A stretch of DNA of 64,000 bases, taken from NCBI RefSeq assembly GCF_000612725.1, contig NZ_HG964450.1, positions 1,175,537-1,239,536 on the forward strand, written 5' to 3'. This stretch comes from Mycolicibacterium austroafricanum (GTDB lineage: Bacteria; Actinomycetota; Actinomycetes; Mycobacteriales; Mycobacteriaceae). Numbering within the stretch: position 1 is the stretch's first letter; each line of letters begins with the position of its first letter. Both the position numbers and the translations under genes were made by a program. Of the stretch, positions 1 through 8,983 are shown piece by piece. Below the pieces are notes generated by a model. That model saw only the letters and a list, made by a program, of their open reading frames with translations. It did not search any database and had not been told where the DNA came from.

Positions 1-222
1 TGGCGGAACCGGCTCGCAGTCCGGAGGCCACTGGATCAACGACTCCTCGGCCGTGGCCGTCAGCGGGGCACCCGGCCGGCTGTCCTCGGCGTAGCACTCC
101 CCGCATTTGCGGCAGCGCACTTCGTAGCGCGTACCGTGTCGCTCCGACTCGATGAAGACGTAATCGGCTACCGCGACGCATCGCGGGCATCTGGCAAGCC
201 CGCGTTCGACCACCCTGCTCAT
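1..222 (-). CDS. Zinc-ribbon-like protein, 3' end outside window
   Basis: An open frame reads leftward from an ATG at 222 through the window edge with no stop, so 74 N-terminal residues are visible. Seen: CPRC at residues 12-15, CRKC at 37-40 and a further Cys at 43, an arrangement that could bind one zinc ion. It lies 128 bp downstream of the ABC transporter genes on the same strand and may be co-transcribed with them. No catalytic domain is visible, so the function is unknown. The cysteine spacing and codon use argue for a real gene, but without the C-terminus the family cannot be named. Confidence 0.55.
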   Translation of the reverse strand, partial: MSRVVERGLARCPRCVAVADYVFIESERHGTRYEVRCRKCGECYAEDSRPGAPLTATAEESLIQWPPDCEPVPP

Positions 223-350
223 GCCGATGATCGTGAGGCCACCAACGCATCCGACGCACGGGGAATTCGATGTCGATGCGTGATCGGTGCCGTTTCGAGA
301 TCTGGCCCGAGACGGCGGGGATGCTCAAGCCGCTCCCGTTGAACTCGCGG

Positions 351-1130
351 CTACGCCGCGGCTGCCTTCACCGCCCGGCCGACCTCGGCCCGCAGCTGCC
401 CGTACTCCGGCGAACGCCGCAGCTCGTCGGGATCCACCCCGGTGCGCGGCAGGTCGACCGGGATGTCCAGCGCCACCTGGCCCGGCCTGCGGGTCAGCAC
501 CACGATCCGCGAGCCGAGGAAGGCCGCCTCGTCGGCGCTGTGGGTGACGAAAACAGTCGTGCGGCCCGATTCGGCGCTGACCTGCCGGACGTCCTCCTGC
601 AGCCGCTCCCGTGTCAACGCGTCCAGCGCCGCGAACGGCTCGTCGAGCAGGAACAGCGGCGTCTCCGCCGCGAGTGCCCGCGCGATCGCCACCCGCTGCT
701 GCTGGCCACCGCTGATCTCCCAGATCCGCCGGCCGGCCGTGCCCTCAAGACCCACGCGCCCGAGCAATTCCTCGCGGCGCTCGATCCGCTTGTCCCGCGG
801 CACTTTCGCGTACCTGAGCGCCATGTCGACGTTGCCGCCGACGGTGCGCCACGGGAACAGCCGGGGCTGCTGGAACACCACCCCGGCCGTCACCCCCGGT
901 GTGGGGCGCGCACCGGCCACCTGCACCGAACCCTGGCTGGGCTCCTCGAAGCCCGCCAGCAAGCGCAACAGCGTGCTCTTGCCGCACCCGGAGGCGCCGA
1001 CGAGCACCAGGAACGATCCCGGATCGACGGTCAGGTCGACCGGTCCGAGCGCGGTGACCTCAGCACCTCCGCTGCCGTAGTGATGCGATACCGAATCGAT
1101 CCGTATCGCACCGTCATTCGTTGAGGGCAC
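351..1130 (-). CDS. ABC transporter ATP-binding protein, sulfonate/taurine type
   Basis: Cytoplasmic ATPase of 259 residues that would drive an importer. Walker A GASGCGKST is at residues 45-53, the Q-loop region FQQPRLFPW follows, the signature ISGGQQQR is near 140 and Walker B LFLLDEP near 160. This is the usual length for the SsuB/TauB/NrtD group. Its start overlaps the end of the substrate-binding gene by 17 bp, so translation is probably coupled. Family knowledge suggests aliphatic sulfonate, taurine or a similar small anion as substrate; the exact ligand cannot be read from the ATPase. Confidence 0.85.
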   Translation of the reverse strand: MPSTNDGAIRIDSVSHHYGSGGAEVTALGPVDLTVDPGSFLVLVGASGCGKSTLLRLLAGFEEPSQGSVQVAGARPTPGVTAGVVFQQPRLFPWRTVGGNVDMALRYAKVPRDKRIERREELLGRVGLEGTAGRRIWEISGGQQQRVAIARALAAETPLFLLDEPFAALDALTRERLQEDVRQVSAESGRTTVFVTHSADEAAFLGSRIVVLTRRPGQVALDIPVDLPRTGVDPDELRRSPEYGQLRAEVGRAVKAAAA

Positions 1131-2151
1131 CCGGTAGGCCTTTCGTGTAGACGGCGTCCTGGAACGTCTTCAACGGCGCCGCGGCCGGGATCTGCGACTG
1201 ATCGGCCAGGAACTGCGAAGCGGATTCCAGGTTCACCGCGAGGTTGCCTGGATTACCCTCAGTGCCAAGCCATTCCGTGGATGAGATGTCCTGCGGGGTG
1301 AGGAACACCATCTGCTTGAGTTGACCGGCCACATCCTGCGGGGTCAGGCCGATCTCGGCGGCGATGGCTTCGGCGGCAGCCTGCGGATCCTCCCGGATGA
1401 GGTCAAGCGCGCGTCCCTGCTGCTGCCGCCACACATCGACGGCCTCGGGGTGGGCGGACGCGAACTCGTCGCTGACGGTCGCCAGATCGAGCGTGGGCTT
1501 GCCGGCATCGGCGAGCTGACGACTGGTGATCAGATCCCGGCCGGTCTTGCGCAGCTCGTCCAGGGTCGGCAGCCAGGTGTAGGCGGCGTCGATGTCCCCG
1601 CGCTCCCAGGCCGCGAGGATGGCCTGCGGTTGCAGGTCGATTAGCTGAACATCGTTGGCCGACAAGCCATTCTGGTCGAGCGCGGCCAGCAGGCTGTAGT
1701 GCGCGGTGGACGCGAACGGGGTGCCGATGCGCTTGCCCTTCAATTGCGCGATGGTGTCGATACCTGCCGCGTTGCGGACCACCAGGGCCTCGTTGTCGCC
1801 GGCCACGTCGAGCACGAACGCGACCTTGTACGGGATGTTGAGCGGCTCGGACAGGCCGCGCGCGACGGGGCTCGAGCCCAGCGCGCCGAAGTCGAGTTCC
1901 CCTGCGACGAAGGCGGTGTTCACGTCCGCGCCCGAGTCGAACTTCGTCCACTTGATGTTGTAGTCGGGCAGCGCTTCTTCGAGCCACGTGCTGTTCTTGA
2001 CGATCAGGTCGCCGCTCGGGAAGGTCTGGTAGCCGATCCGGATGGTCGGCTTGCCTGAGTCGTTGCCTTGCTGCCCTCCGTTGTCCACAGCACAGCCCGC
2101 CAGAGCCAGTACGGCCGAGATGAGGGCAACGAGAAGGGCTTTGAGTTTCAT
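1114..2151 (-). CDS. ABC transporter substrate-binding lipoprotein, SsuA/TauA-like
   Basis: A 345-residue lipoprotein. A lysine-containing start and a hydrophobic stretch end in the lipobox LAGC with Cys20, so it should be anchored outside the membrane. The mature part has the NMT1/SsuA-like periplasmic-binding fold, with an early IRIGYQTFPSGDL segment and a KGKRIGTPFAST segment typical of sulfonate and taurine binders. It is the middle gene of a permease, binding protein, ATPase operon, with 6 bp between it and the permease gene. The ligand is inferred from the family only (sulfonate, taurine, or possibly nitrate or a thiamin precursor). Confidence 0.82.
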   Translation of the reverse strand: MKLKALLVALISAVLALAGCAVDNGGQQGNDSGKPTIRIGYQTFPSGDLIVKNSTWLEEALPDYNIKWTKFDSGADVNTAFVAGELDFGALGSSPVARGLSEPLNIPYKVAFVLDVAGDNEALVVRNAAGIDTIAQLKGKRIGTPFASTAHYSLLAALDQNGLSANDVQLIDLQPQAILAAWERGDIDAAYTWLPTLDELRKTGRDLITSRQLADAGKPTLDLATVSDEFASAHPEAVDVWRQQQGRALDLIREDPQAAAEAIAAEIGLTPQDVAGQLKQMVFLTPQDISSTEWLGTEGNPGNLAVNLESASQFLADQSQIPAAAPLKTFQDAVYTKGLPGALNE

Positions 2152-2157
2152 ATTCGG

Positions 2158-3036
2158 TTAGACCTTTCCTCTCCAGGGAACAGCGCGCCGCTCAGCGGCG
2201 CGAAGCAGACCGTCGATCACCAGACCGGAGAACCCGATGGCGAAGATCCCGACCAGCACGACCGGGGTGTTGTTGTAATTGCTTGCGTCCTTGACCAATC
2301 CGCCGACGCCCGGGATGCCGTTGAAAAGCTCGGCGGCCACCACCGAGCTGTACGCCATGCCGACGGCGAGCCGGACTCCGGTGAATGTCTCGGGCAGCGC
2401 CGATGGGACGACGACGTCGCGGATGACCTGGCTGCGGGACGCGCCGAGAGCCCTCGCGGCTTCCTGCAGCCCGACCGGGGCGGCGACGACGGCGGCGGTG
2501 GTCGCCACCGCGGCGGGCGGCAGCGCGGCCAGCGCCAGCAGCGTGATCTTGGGAGCCTCGTCGATGCCGAGCCAGATGACCAGAAGGAAGAAGTAGGCCA
2601 GCGGTGGCAGCGCCCGCAGGAACGTCAGCCATGGTTCCAGCACACTGCGGACCCAGCCGACCGATCCCATCACCAGGCCGAGCAGCACGCCCAGCACGAC
2701 GCCGATCGCGACGCCGGCCAGGACCCGCCGCAGGGTCATGTAGAGGTGCTCCCACAACAGGTACCCGGCGTAACCACGGACCCCGTCGTGCGTGGTCGAC
2801 ACGTCGACGAAGGCCCCCCACACCGTGGCGGGGTACGGCACGAAGGTCTGGCTCCAGACGCCGCTGGCCGCGGCGAATTGCCAGGCGACGCCGAACACCA
2901 GCAGCGAGAGCAGCGGCAGCGCGGCGCGGGTCAGCCGACCGCGCCACCGACTCCGACCCGGGCGCGCGTCACTGCCCCGGGTCTGGTGACGCGCCCCCAG
3001 ATCCGGGTCCGGTGCGATGTCGACGAAAACGGACAC
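2158..3036 (-). CDS. ABC transporter permease, SsuC/TauC-like
   Basis: Inner-membrane permease of 292 residues with about six hydrophobic segments, typical of the BPD_transp_1 family. The EAA-like cytoplasmic loop is visible as EAARALGASRSQ near residue 195, the site expected to contact the ATPase. It is the first gene of the leftward operon, followed by the binding lipoprotein and the ATPase. The first 35 residues are Arg/Gly-rich, so translation may start later than 3036; the annotated start gives a long cytoplasmic tail. Confidence 0.83.
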   Translation of the reverse strand: MSVFVDIAPDPDLGARHQTRGSDARPGRSRWRGRLTRAALPLLSLLVFGVAWQFAAASGVWSQTFVPYPATVWGAFVDVSTTHDGVRGYAGYLLWEHLYMTLRRVLAGVAIGVVLGVLLGLVMGSVGWVRSVLEPWLTFLRALPPLAYFFLLVIWLGIDEAPKITLLALAALPPAAVATTAAVVAAPVGLQEAARALGASRSQVIRDVVVPSALPETFTGVRLAVGMAYSSVVAAELFNGIPGVGGLVKDASNYNNTPVVLVGIFAIGFSGLVIDGLLRAAERRAVPWRGKV

Positions 3037-3276
3037 CGGCAGACCTTGACGGATGCGTCACGTTCCGGGAATGGCTAGGCTCACCGCGAGCAAAATGGGG
3101 TGGGGCCCGACCTTTACAACGGTGCGCCGATGCGTCACGCCCGCACCGGCGGGGTGCATCAAGCGGCCCCGCGCCTCTTACACTGACACCTTTACCCGTC
3201 CAACGCAGCACGGTGCCGGACCGCTCACAGGCGCCCCGGCCACACTGAGAGCAAAGCCTAGATCGGAACGATTTCG
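3037..3276. promoter_or_regulatory. Divergent intergenic region between ABC operon and pntA, with stem-loop 3129-3160
   Basis: This 240-bp region must contain the promoters of the leftward ABC operon and the rightward pntAB operon. A nested stem-loop is visible at 3129-3160: outer arms GATGC/GCATC and inner arms CCCGC/GCGGG around ACCG. It lies in the probable pntA leader. TTACACT at about 3178 is -10-like for pntA. I do not recognise a known riboswitch here. Confidence 0.4.
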
Positions 3277-4809
3277 ATGATCATCGGGATACCGAGAGAG
3301 TCTCTACCTGGGGAGACACGCGTCGCTGCGACCCCGCAGACCGTCGGGCAGCTGATCAAGCTGGGCTACCAGGTGGTGGTGGAGTCCGGTGCGGGTGCGG
3401 CGGCGAGCTTCTCCGATGCGGCGTTCGCCGAGGCGGGCGCGGGCATCGGGTCGCCCGATGAGGTCTGGTCGGCCGACGTGGTGCTCAAGGTGAACGCACC
3501 GACCGAGGCGGAGATCGCCGCCCTGCGCGACGGCGCGACGCTGATCGGCCTGATCTCGCCGGCGCTGCGGCCGGAGCTGGTCGAGCAGCTGGCCACCCGC
3601 CGGATCACGGTGCTGGCGATGGACGCGGTGCCGCGGATCTCGCGCGCCCAGTCGCTCGACGTGCTGTCGTCGATGGCGAACATCGCCGGCTACCGCGCCG
3701 TCGTCGAGGCGGCCCACAGATTCGGCCGGTTCTTCACCGGGCAGGTGACGGCGGCGGGGAAGGTGCCGCCGGCCAAGGTGCTCGTGGTCGGCGCGGGTGT
3801 GGCAGGTCTGGCCGCGATCGGCGCGGCGGGCAGCCTCGGCGCCATCGTGCGCGCCACCGACCCCCGCCCCGAGGTCGCCGATCAGGTCGCGTCCCTTGGC
3901 GGCGAGTATCTGGCCGTGGACCCCGCGGCGGCCGAGGTCTCGGCGACCGGTTACGCCAAGGAGATGGGCGACGACTACAAGGCCCGCGAGGCACAGCTGT
4001 ATGCCCAGCAGTCCGAGGACGTCGACATCATCATCACCACCGCGCTGATCCCCGGTCGGCCGGCCCCGCGCATCATCACCGCGGACATGGTGGCCTCGAT
4101 GAAGCCGGGCAGCGTGATCGTCGACATGGCCGCGGCCAACGGCGGCAATGTCGAGGGCACCGTGAAGGACCGGGCCGTCGTCACCGACAACGGCGTGACC
4201 ATCATCGGCTATACCGATCTGGCCGGCAGGCTGCCGGCCCAGGCGTCGCAGCTCTACGGCACCAACCTGGTCAACCTGCTCAAGCTGCTCACCCCGGAGA
4301 AGGACGGGCAGCTCACCGTCGATTTCGACGACGTCGTGCAACGGTCGGTGACGGTGGTTCGCGACGGGGAGATCACCTGGCCACCGCCGCCGGTCCAGGT
4401 GTCGGCCGCTCCCGTTGCCGCCGCCGCGGCGCCGGTCGAGCAGAAGCCGGCGAAGAAGCCGATGACGACGGGGCGCCGCCTCGGCGTCACGTTCGCGGTC
4501 GCGGCGGCACTGTTCGTGTTGATCGCGCTGTCCCCCGCGGCGCTGCAGGTGCACCTGACGGTGTTCGCGCTGGCGATCGTCATCGGCTACTACGTGATCG
4601 GCAACGTGCACCACGCGCTGCACACGCCGCTGATGTCGGTGACGAACGCGATCTCCGGGATCATCGTCGTCGGCGCACTGCTGCAGATCGGGCACGGCAA
4701 CATCGCCATCACCGCGCTGGCGTTCGCGGCGATCCTTCTGGCCAGCATCAACATATTCGGCGGTTTCGCGGTGACGCGCCGCATGCTTGCGATGTTCTCG
4801 AGGAGCTAG
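3277..4809 (+). CDS. pntA: NAD(P) transhydrogenase subunit alpha (fused alpha1/alpha2)
   Basis: With PntB it forms the membrane proton-translocating transhydrogenase that exchanges hydride between NADH and NADP+. The protein has 510 residues. The N-terminal two thirds are the alanine dehydrogenase/PNT NAD-binding domain ([11 protein letters not shown] at the start, the Rossmann motif [19 protein letters not shown] near residue 172). An Ala/Pro linker rich in VAAAA leads to about four membrane segments between residues 402 and 505. M. tuberculosis carries this subunit as two genes (pntAa, pntAb), so the fused form is a difference. It is followed by pntB after 4 bp. Confidence 0.93.
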   Translation: MIIGIPRESLPGETRVAATPQTVGQLIKLGYQVVVESGAGAAASFSDAAFAEAGAGIGSPDEVWSADVVLKVNAPTEAEIAALRDGATLIGLISPALRPELVEQLATRRITVLAMDAVPRISRAQSLDVLSSMANIAGYRAVVEAAHRFGRFFTGQVTAAGKVPPAKVLVVGAGVAGLAAIGAAGSLGAIVRATDPRPEVADQVASLGGEYLAVDPAAAEVSATGYAKEMGDDYKAREAQLYAQQSEDVDIIITTALIPGRPAPRIITADMVASMKPGSVIVDMAAANGGNVEGTVKDRAVVTDNGVTIIGYTDLAGRLPAQASQLYGTNLVNLLKLLTPEKDGQLTVDFDDVVQRSVTVVRDGEITWPPPPVQVSAAPVAAAAAPVEQKPAKKPMTTGRRLGVTFAVAAALFVLIALSPAALQVHLTVFALAIVIGYYVIGNVHHALHTPLMSVTNAISGIIVVGALLQIGHGNIAITALAFAAILLASINIFGGFAVTRRMLAMFSRS

Positions 4810-4813
4810 GAAC

Positions 4814-6253
4814 ATGTTCACGCTGGAAACCGCCGCCACCGCGGCCTACGTCGTCGCGGCCCTGCTGTTCATCCTGGCCCTGGCCGGGCTGTCCAGGCAC
4901 GAAACCTCAAGGGCCGGAAACACCTTCGGGATCGTCGGGATGGTGGTGGCGCTCGTCGCGACCATCGCGCTGGCGCTGGCCCGCCATATCGAGCCGCTGG
5001 GCCTGGCGCTGCTCGTCGGTGCGATGACCATCGGTGCGGCCATCGGCCTGTGGCGCGCCAAGATCGTCGAGATGACCGGCATGCCGGAGCTGATCGCGCT
5101 GCTGCACTCGTTCGTCGGTCTGGCCGCCGTACTGGTCGGCTGGAACGGCTACCTGCACGTCGAGGGTGACCCCGGTAGCGCCGAGGCCCTGCAACTGGGC
5201 AGCGAAGGAATGCTCGGCATCCACTCGGCCGAGGTCGTCATCGGCGTCTTCATCGGCGCGGTGACGTTCACCGGCTCGATCGTGGCCAACCTCAAGCTCT
5301 CGGCACGGATCAAGTCGGCGCCGCTGATGCTGCCGGGCAAGAACATTCTCAACGTCGGTGCGCTCGTGGTGTTCATCGCGCTGACCGTCTGGTTCGTCAT
5401 CGACCCGCAACTGTGGCTGCTTGTGGTGGTGACGGTGCTCGCTCTGGCGCTCGGCTGGCATCTGGTGGCCTCGATCGGCGGCGGCGACATGCCGGTCGTG
5501 GTGTCGATGCTCAACAGCTACTCCGGCTGGGCCGCGGCCGCGGCAGGCTTCCTGCTCGGCAACGACCTGCTCATCGTCACCGGCGCGCTGGTGGGCTCCT
5601 CCGGTGCGTACCTGTCCTACATCATGTGCAAGGCGATGAACCGCTCCTTCATCTCGGTGATCGCGGGCGGTTTCGGGATCGAGGCAGGCCCGGCCGAGGA
5701 CAAGGATTACGGCGAGCACCGCGAGATCACCGCCGAGGGTGCGGCCGAACTGCTGGCGTCGGCCAGCTCGGTCATCATCACCCCCGGTTACGGCATGGCC
5801 GTCGCACAGGCCCAGTACGGGGTGGCCGACCTGACCCGCAAGCTGCGCGACCGTGGCGTCGACGTCCGCTTCGGCATCCATCCCGTCGCGGGCCGGCTGC
5901 CCGGCCACATGAACGTGCTGCTGGCCGAGGCCAAGGTGCCCTACGACATCGTGCTCGAGATGGACGAGATCAACGACGACTTCGACGGCACCTCCGTCGT
6001 CCTGGTCATCGGCGCCAACGACACCGTCAACCCGGCGGCGTCGGAGGATCCCGGCAGCCCCATCGCCGGCATGCCGGTGCTGACGGTGTGGAACGCCGAC
6101 AACGTCATCGTGTTCAAGCGATCGATGGCCTCCGGTTACGCCGGCGTGCAGAACCCGTTGTTCTTCCGGGAGAACACCCAGATGCTGTTCGGCGACGCCA
6201 AGGACCGGGTGGACGCGATCAACGCCGCGCTGTCGGTCGCCGAGCACGTCTAG
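4814..6253 (+). CDS. pntB: NAD(P) transhydrogenase subunit beta
   Basis: The NADP-binding, proton-channel half of the transhydrogenase, 479 residues. The N-terminal half carries eight to nine hydrophobic helices; the C-terminal domain starts near residue 300 and shows the NADP-site segments [13 protein letters not shown] and [18 protein letters not shown]. The start is placed at the ATG at 4814, four bases after the pntA stop and preceded by AGGAGC; an upstream in-frame ATG at 4787 lies inside pntA and is rejected. The enzyme usually supplies NADPH from NADH at the cost of the proton gradient. Confidence 0.94.
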   Translation: MFTLETAATAAYVVAALLFILALAGLSRHETSRAGNTFGIVGMVVALVATIALALARHIEPLGLALLVGAMTIGAAIGLWRAKIVEMTGMPELIALLHSFVGLAAVLVGWNGYLHVEGDPGSAEALQLGSEGMLGIHSAEVVIGVFIGAVTFTGSIVANLKLSARIKSAPLMLPGKNILNVGALVVFIALTVWFVIDPQLWLLVVVTVLALALGWHLVASIGGGDMPVVVSMLNSYSGWAAAAAGFLLGNDLLIVTGALVGSSGAYLSYIMCKAMNRSFISVIAGGFGIEAGPAEDKDYGEHREITAEGAAELLASASSVIITPGYGMAVAQAQYGVADLTRKLRDRGVDVRFGIHPVAGRLPGHMNVLLAEAKVPYDIVLEMDEINDDFDGTSVVLVIGANDTVNPAASEDPGSPIAGMPVLTVWNADNVIVFKRSMASGYAGVQNPLFFRENTQMLFGDAKDRVDAINAALSVAEHV

Positions 6254-6298
6254 AGCACCGCAACTCTCGCGTCAGAAGGACGGGTCGACCCACTGAAC

Positions 6299-6383
6299 CG
6301 GGGTGGACCAGCTGCCACCCCGCTATGGTGGAGGGATCCCGGGGGTGAAGCCACGGCCCCGCCGCAGCACCGCAAAAGCGGGG
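6299..6383 (+). promoter_or_regulatory. Two GC-rich inverted repeats between pntB and araC-like gene
   Basis: Arms CGGGGTGG (6299-6306) and CCACCCCG (6315-6322) form a perfect 8-bp stem with an 8-nt loop. A second stem pairs CCCCGC (6357-6362) with GCGGGG (6378-6383) and ends 7 nt before the araC-type start codon. No U-run follows either stem. The first may help terminate pntAB or serve as an operator; the second could affect translation initiation of the regulator. Function is inferred only. Confidence 0.35.
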
Positions 6384-6390
6384 TAGCAGC

Positions 6391-7386
6391 ATGCACACAG
6401 CGACCATCGACACTGCGACGGCGCCATACGCACCGCGCGACGACCTCCACTTCGAGAGCGACGACCTCGACGCGACCGAGGACTTCCTGGTCCGCGCCTA
6501 CACGAAGATGTCCATCAGTGCCGAAGACGGCGAGCGGGCATCGGCACTGATCGACCGGCGCTGGCTCGGACCGGTCAGCTACGACGAGCTCCGGCTCGAC
6601 TTCCACATGTCCTACGACGCCGCGCCGTTGGGCCGGATCTGCCTGTGCCGGGTGCACGAAGGATGCATCGAGGAGGACTTCATCGGGGAACCGCAGGACG
6701 TGTTCGTCCCCGGTAACGTCGCGTTGCTGTCGCCGCCGGAGTTGCCGTACTCGGGTCGGGTCTGCGAAGCCAGCTACGACCTGACGATGTTCGACACCGC
6801 GTTGCTGGACAGGGTCGCGACCCCCGATCGGGGCCGCTCGGCCGGCTCCGTGCGTCTGCTCGGCCACCGCCCGGTGTCCCCCGAGGCCCAGCTACAGCTG
6901 AACTCCGCCATCGAGTATGTGCGCACCGTGGTCCACTCCGACGGACCCGCGCCCACCCGCCTCGTCGCGTCCACCACCGCATCGATGATCGCCGCGGTGG
7001 TGCTGTCGGCGTTCCCCACCAACGCGGCCTCCGAGCCCACCGCCCTTGACCGCATCGATGCCAAGCCGCCGCTGCTGCGGCGGGCAACCGCCTACATCGA
7101 GGGCAACGCCGACGCCGACATCGCGCTCGCCGACATCGCCGGCAGCGTCCACGTGACACCTCGCGCCCTGCAGTACATGTTTCGCAAGTACCTGGACATG
7201 ACCCCGATGGAATACCTGCGCCGGGTCAGGATGGACCACGCCCACCGCGAGCTCATCAAAGCTGACGCCGGGCAGACGACAGTCCAGATAGTCGCCGCCC
7301 GTTGGGGATTCGCACACACCGGCCGGTTCGCCGCGATGTACCGGGAAGCCTACGGGCGCAACCCCTCTGACACATTGCGGAGCTGA
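6391..7386 (+). CDS. AraC-family transcriptional regulator
   Basis: A 331-residue regulator. The C-terminal 100 residues contain two helix-turn-helix motifs: IALADIAGSVHVTPRALQY with FRKYLDMTPMEYLRRVR, then IVAARWGFAHTGRFAAMYRE. The N-terminal part is an AraC-binding-like sensing domain with no obvious ligand motif. The start is the ATG at 6391 after a GC-rich leader hairpin. Its 3' end overlaps the convergent oxidoreductase gene by 37 bp, so the two messages would form an antisense pair. The regulated genes are not evident. Confidence 0.85.
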   Translation: MHTATIDTATAPYAPRDDLHFESDDLDATEDFLVRAYTKMSISAEDGERASALIDRRWLGPVSYDELRLDFHMSYDAAPLGRICLCRVHEGCIEEDFIGEPQDVFVPGNVALLSPPELPYSGRVCEASYDLTMFDTALLDRVATPDRGRSAGSVRLLGHRPVSPEAQLQLNSAIEYVRTVVHSDGPAPTRLVASTTASMIAAVVLSAFPTNAASEPTALDRIDAKPPLLRRATAYIEGNADADIALADIAGSVHVTPRALQYMFRKYLDMTPMEYLRRVRMDHAHRELIKADAGQTTVQIVAARWGFAHTGRFAAMYREAYGRNPSDTLRS

Positions 7387-8906
7387 GCCGGGCGGCAGCC
7401 GCTCAGGCCGCGGGTGGCCGGGCCTTCGAGTAGCGCGCCGTCGGGGGCGAATCGGGAGCCGTGCAGTGGACACTCCCAGGCCCGGTCGGAGTCGTTCCAC
7501 TTCACGATCCCGCCGAGATGGGGACAGACCGGCGACACGGTGCGCTGCACACCGTCGACGACGCTGGTGGCGCGCAGCCGCCACGGCGGTCCACTGACCA
7601 CCCCGGTCCCGTCTGCGGGCTCCTCGGCCGACGACGTCAGCGGGGCCAGCCAGCCGTTGGCCAGATGCAGACCCACCTTGATGTTGGCCTGCAGCGCGGT
7701 GGGCACCCCACGCAGTTCGTGCAGCCGCCAGCTGGCGAAGGTCTGCGCCCAGTCCATCCGCCCACCGAGTATCCGGGCCGAGAGCGCCAATGCCGCGGCG
7801 ACCCCGTTGGTCATCCCCCACTTGTCGAAACCCGTTGCCACCAGCACACTTTCGTGCATGGGCAGCAGCGGGCCGATGAACGGCACCTCGTCGTCGGGGT
7901 GGTAGTCCTGTGCGGACCAGTAATGAGTCTGCACCGCGCCGGGGTAGTGCAGGGCGGCCCAGTGCGACAACTCGGCAACGGCCTTGCTCGGGTTGTCGGC
8001 CCTGCCGACCGGGTGGCCCGCCCCTCCGACGATCAGCTTGCTACCCGCGGCGGTCGGGGCGTACCGCACCGATCGGGTGGGGCTGTCCACCGAGAGGAAC
8101 ATCGGCGTCGTGATGTCACCCGGCACATCGAAGGCCAGGCAGTACGACCGTTTCGCCTCGACGCGCGCGAAGAACATCCCGCGGTCCAGAATCGGTGTGC
8201 CGGTGGCGAGTACGCAGTGCCGCGCGGTGACCGAGAACTGCTCGTCGCGGGTGTCCTGCGCGGTGTCGGTCAACCGGAACCGGACCCGGACCGGATCGGT
8301 CCCGGTCACCGTGGTGGCGCGGACACCCTGCAACAGGGTTCCGCCGTGCTTCTCCAGTTCGGTGACCAGGCTGCCGAGGTAGGGCACCGGGTCGAGTTGA
8401 GCCTGCTCGCGCACCCGCACACCGCCTTGGAACGGGAACGGCACGTCGGCCTCGTCGACCCATTGGGCGTCGACCCCCGCCTCCCGGCACGCCGCCAGGA
8501 CTTCTCTGGCCGTGCTGAGCCCGGATTCGGCCTGCGCGTAGGAGTGGTCGTCCTCGCGCTGGTAGGCCAGGCCGTGGTCGTCGTGGTACCGGATCAGCCA
8601 GTCCCGCCCCTCGGCGTTACCCGTCACATATGCGCTCAGGACGTCGGGCCCGTGCTTGGCTCGGATGCGCGCCAGCTTGGTGCCCTGCAGGACGCTGACC
8701 TTGCCGGTGGTGTTGCCCGTCGCGCACGCACCTACGTGGCGCGCCTCGACCACCAGCACCTTCTTGCCGGCGCGGGCCAGCAGCACGGCGGTGGTCAGCC
8801 CGGTGATACCCGCGCCCACCACCAGCACGTCGGCAGTGTGCGCCTGTGCCACCTCGTCCGGGCGGGAGGCGATTTCGATGCGACCGTCGGTCCACAGCGA
8901 GGACAT
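7350..8906 (-). CDS. FAD-dependent oxidoreductase with C-terminal Rieske domain
   Basis: A two-domain redox protein of 518 residues. The N-terminus has a DAO-type FAD site, ADVLVVGAGITGLTTAVLLA near residues 25-44. The C-terminal 100 residues form a Rieske [2Fe-2S] domain with CPHLGG and CPLHGSRF as the Cys/His ligand pairs. Similar fusions are annotated as FAD-dependent oxidoreductases of the GlpA/DadA group with unknown substrates. The start is put at the ATG at 8906 (MSSLWTDGR), dropping an Arg/Pro-rich upstream extension to 9002. It diverges from the decarboxylase-like gene and converges on the AraC gene. Confidence 0.85.
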   Translation of the reverse strand: MSSLWTDGRIEIASRPDEVAQAHTADVLVVGAGITGLTTAVLLARAGKKVLVVEARHVGACATGNTTGKVSVLQGTKLARIRAKHGPDVLSAYVTGNAEGRDWLIRYHDDHGLAYQREDDHSYAQAESGLSTAREVLAACREAGVDAQWVDEADVPFPFQGGVRVREQAQLDPVPYLGSLVTELEKHGGTLLQGVRATTVTGTDPVRVRFRLTDTAQDTRDEQFSVTARHCVLATGTPILDRGMFFARVEAKRSYCLAFDVPGDITTPMFLSVDSPTRSVRYAPTAAGSKLIVGGAGHPVGRADNPSKAVAELSHWAALHYPGAVQTHYWSAQDYHPDDEVPFIGPLLPMHESVLVATGFDKWGMTNGVAAALALSARILGGRMDWAQTFASWRLHELRGVPTALQANIKVGLHLANGWLAPLTSSAEEPADGTGVVSGPPWRLRATSVVDGVQRTVSPVCPHLGGIVKWNDSDRAWECPLHGSRFAPDGALLEGPATRGLSGCRPAQLRNVSEGLRP

Positions 8907-8983
8907 GGCGCGCGGTTTACCCGGTGCGGGCCCGGTCAAACTTCCCGGTGTTTGTCGGCCACCCCAGCGGGAACGCCGATTCG

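Noticed and set aside
3304..4839. A 511-codon frame antisense to pntA
   Set aside because: High-G+C shadow rich in Arg, His and Asp, with no family motif; the sense gene is certain.
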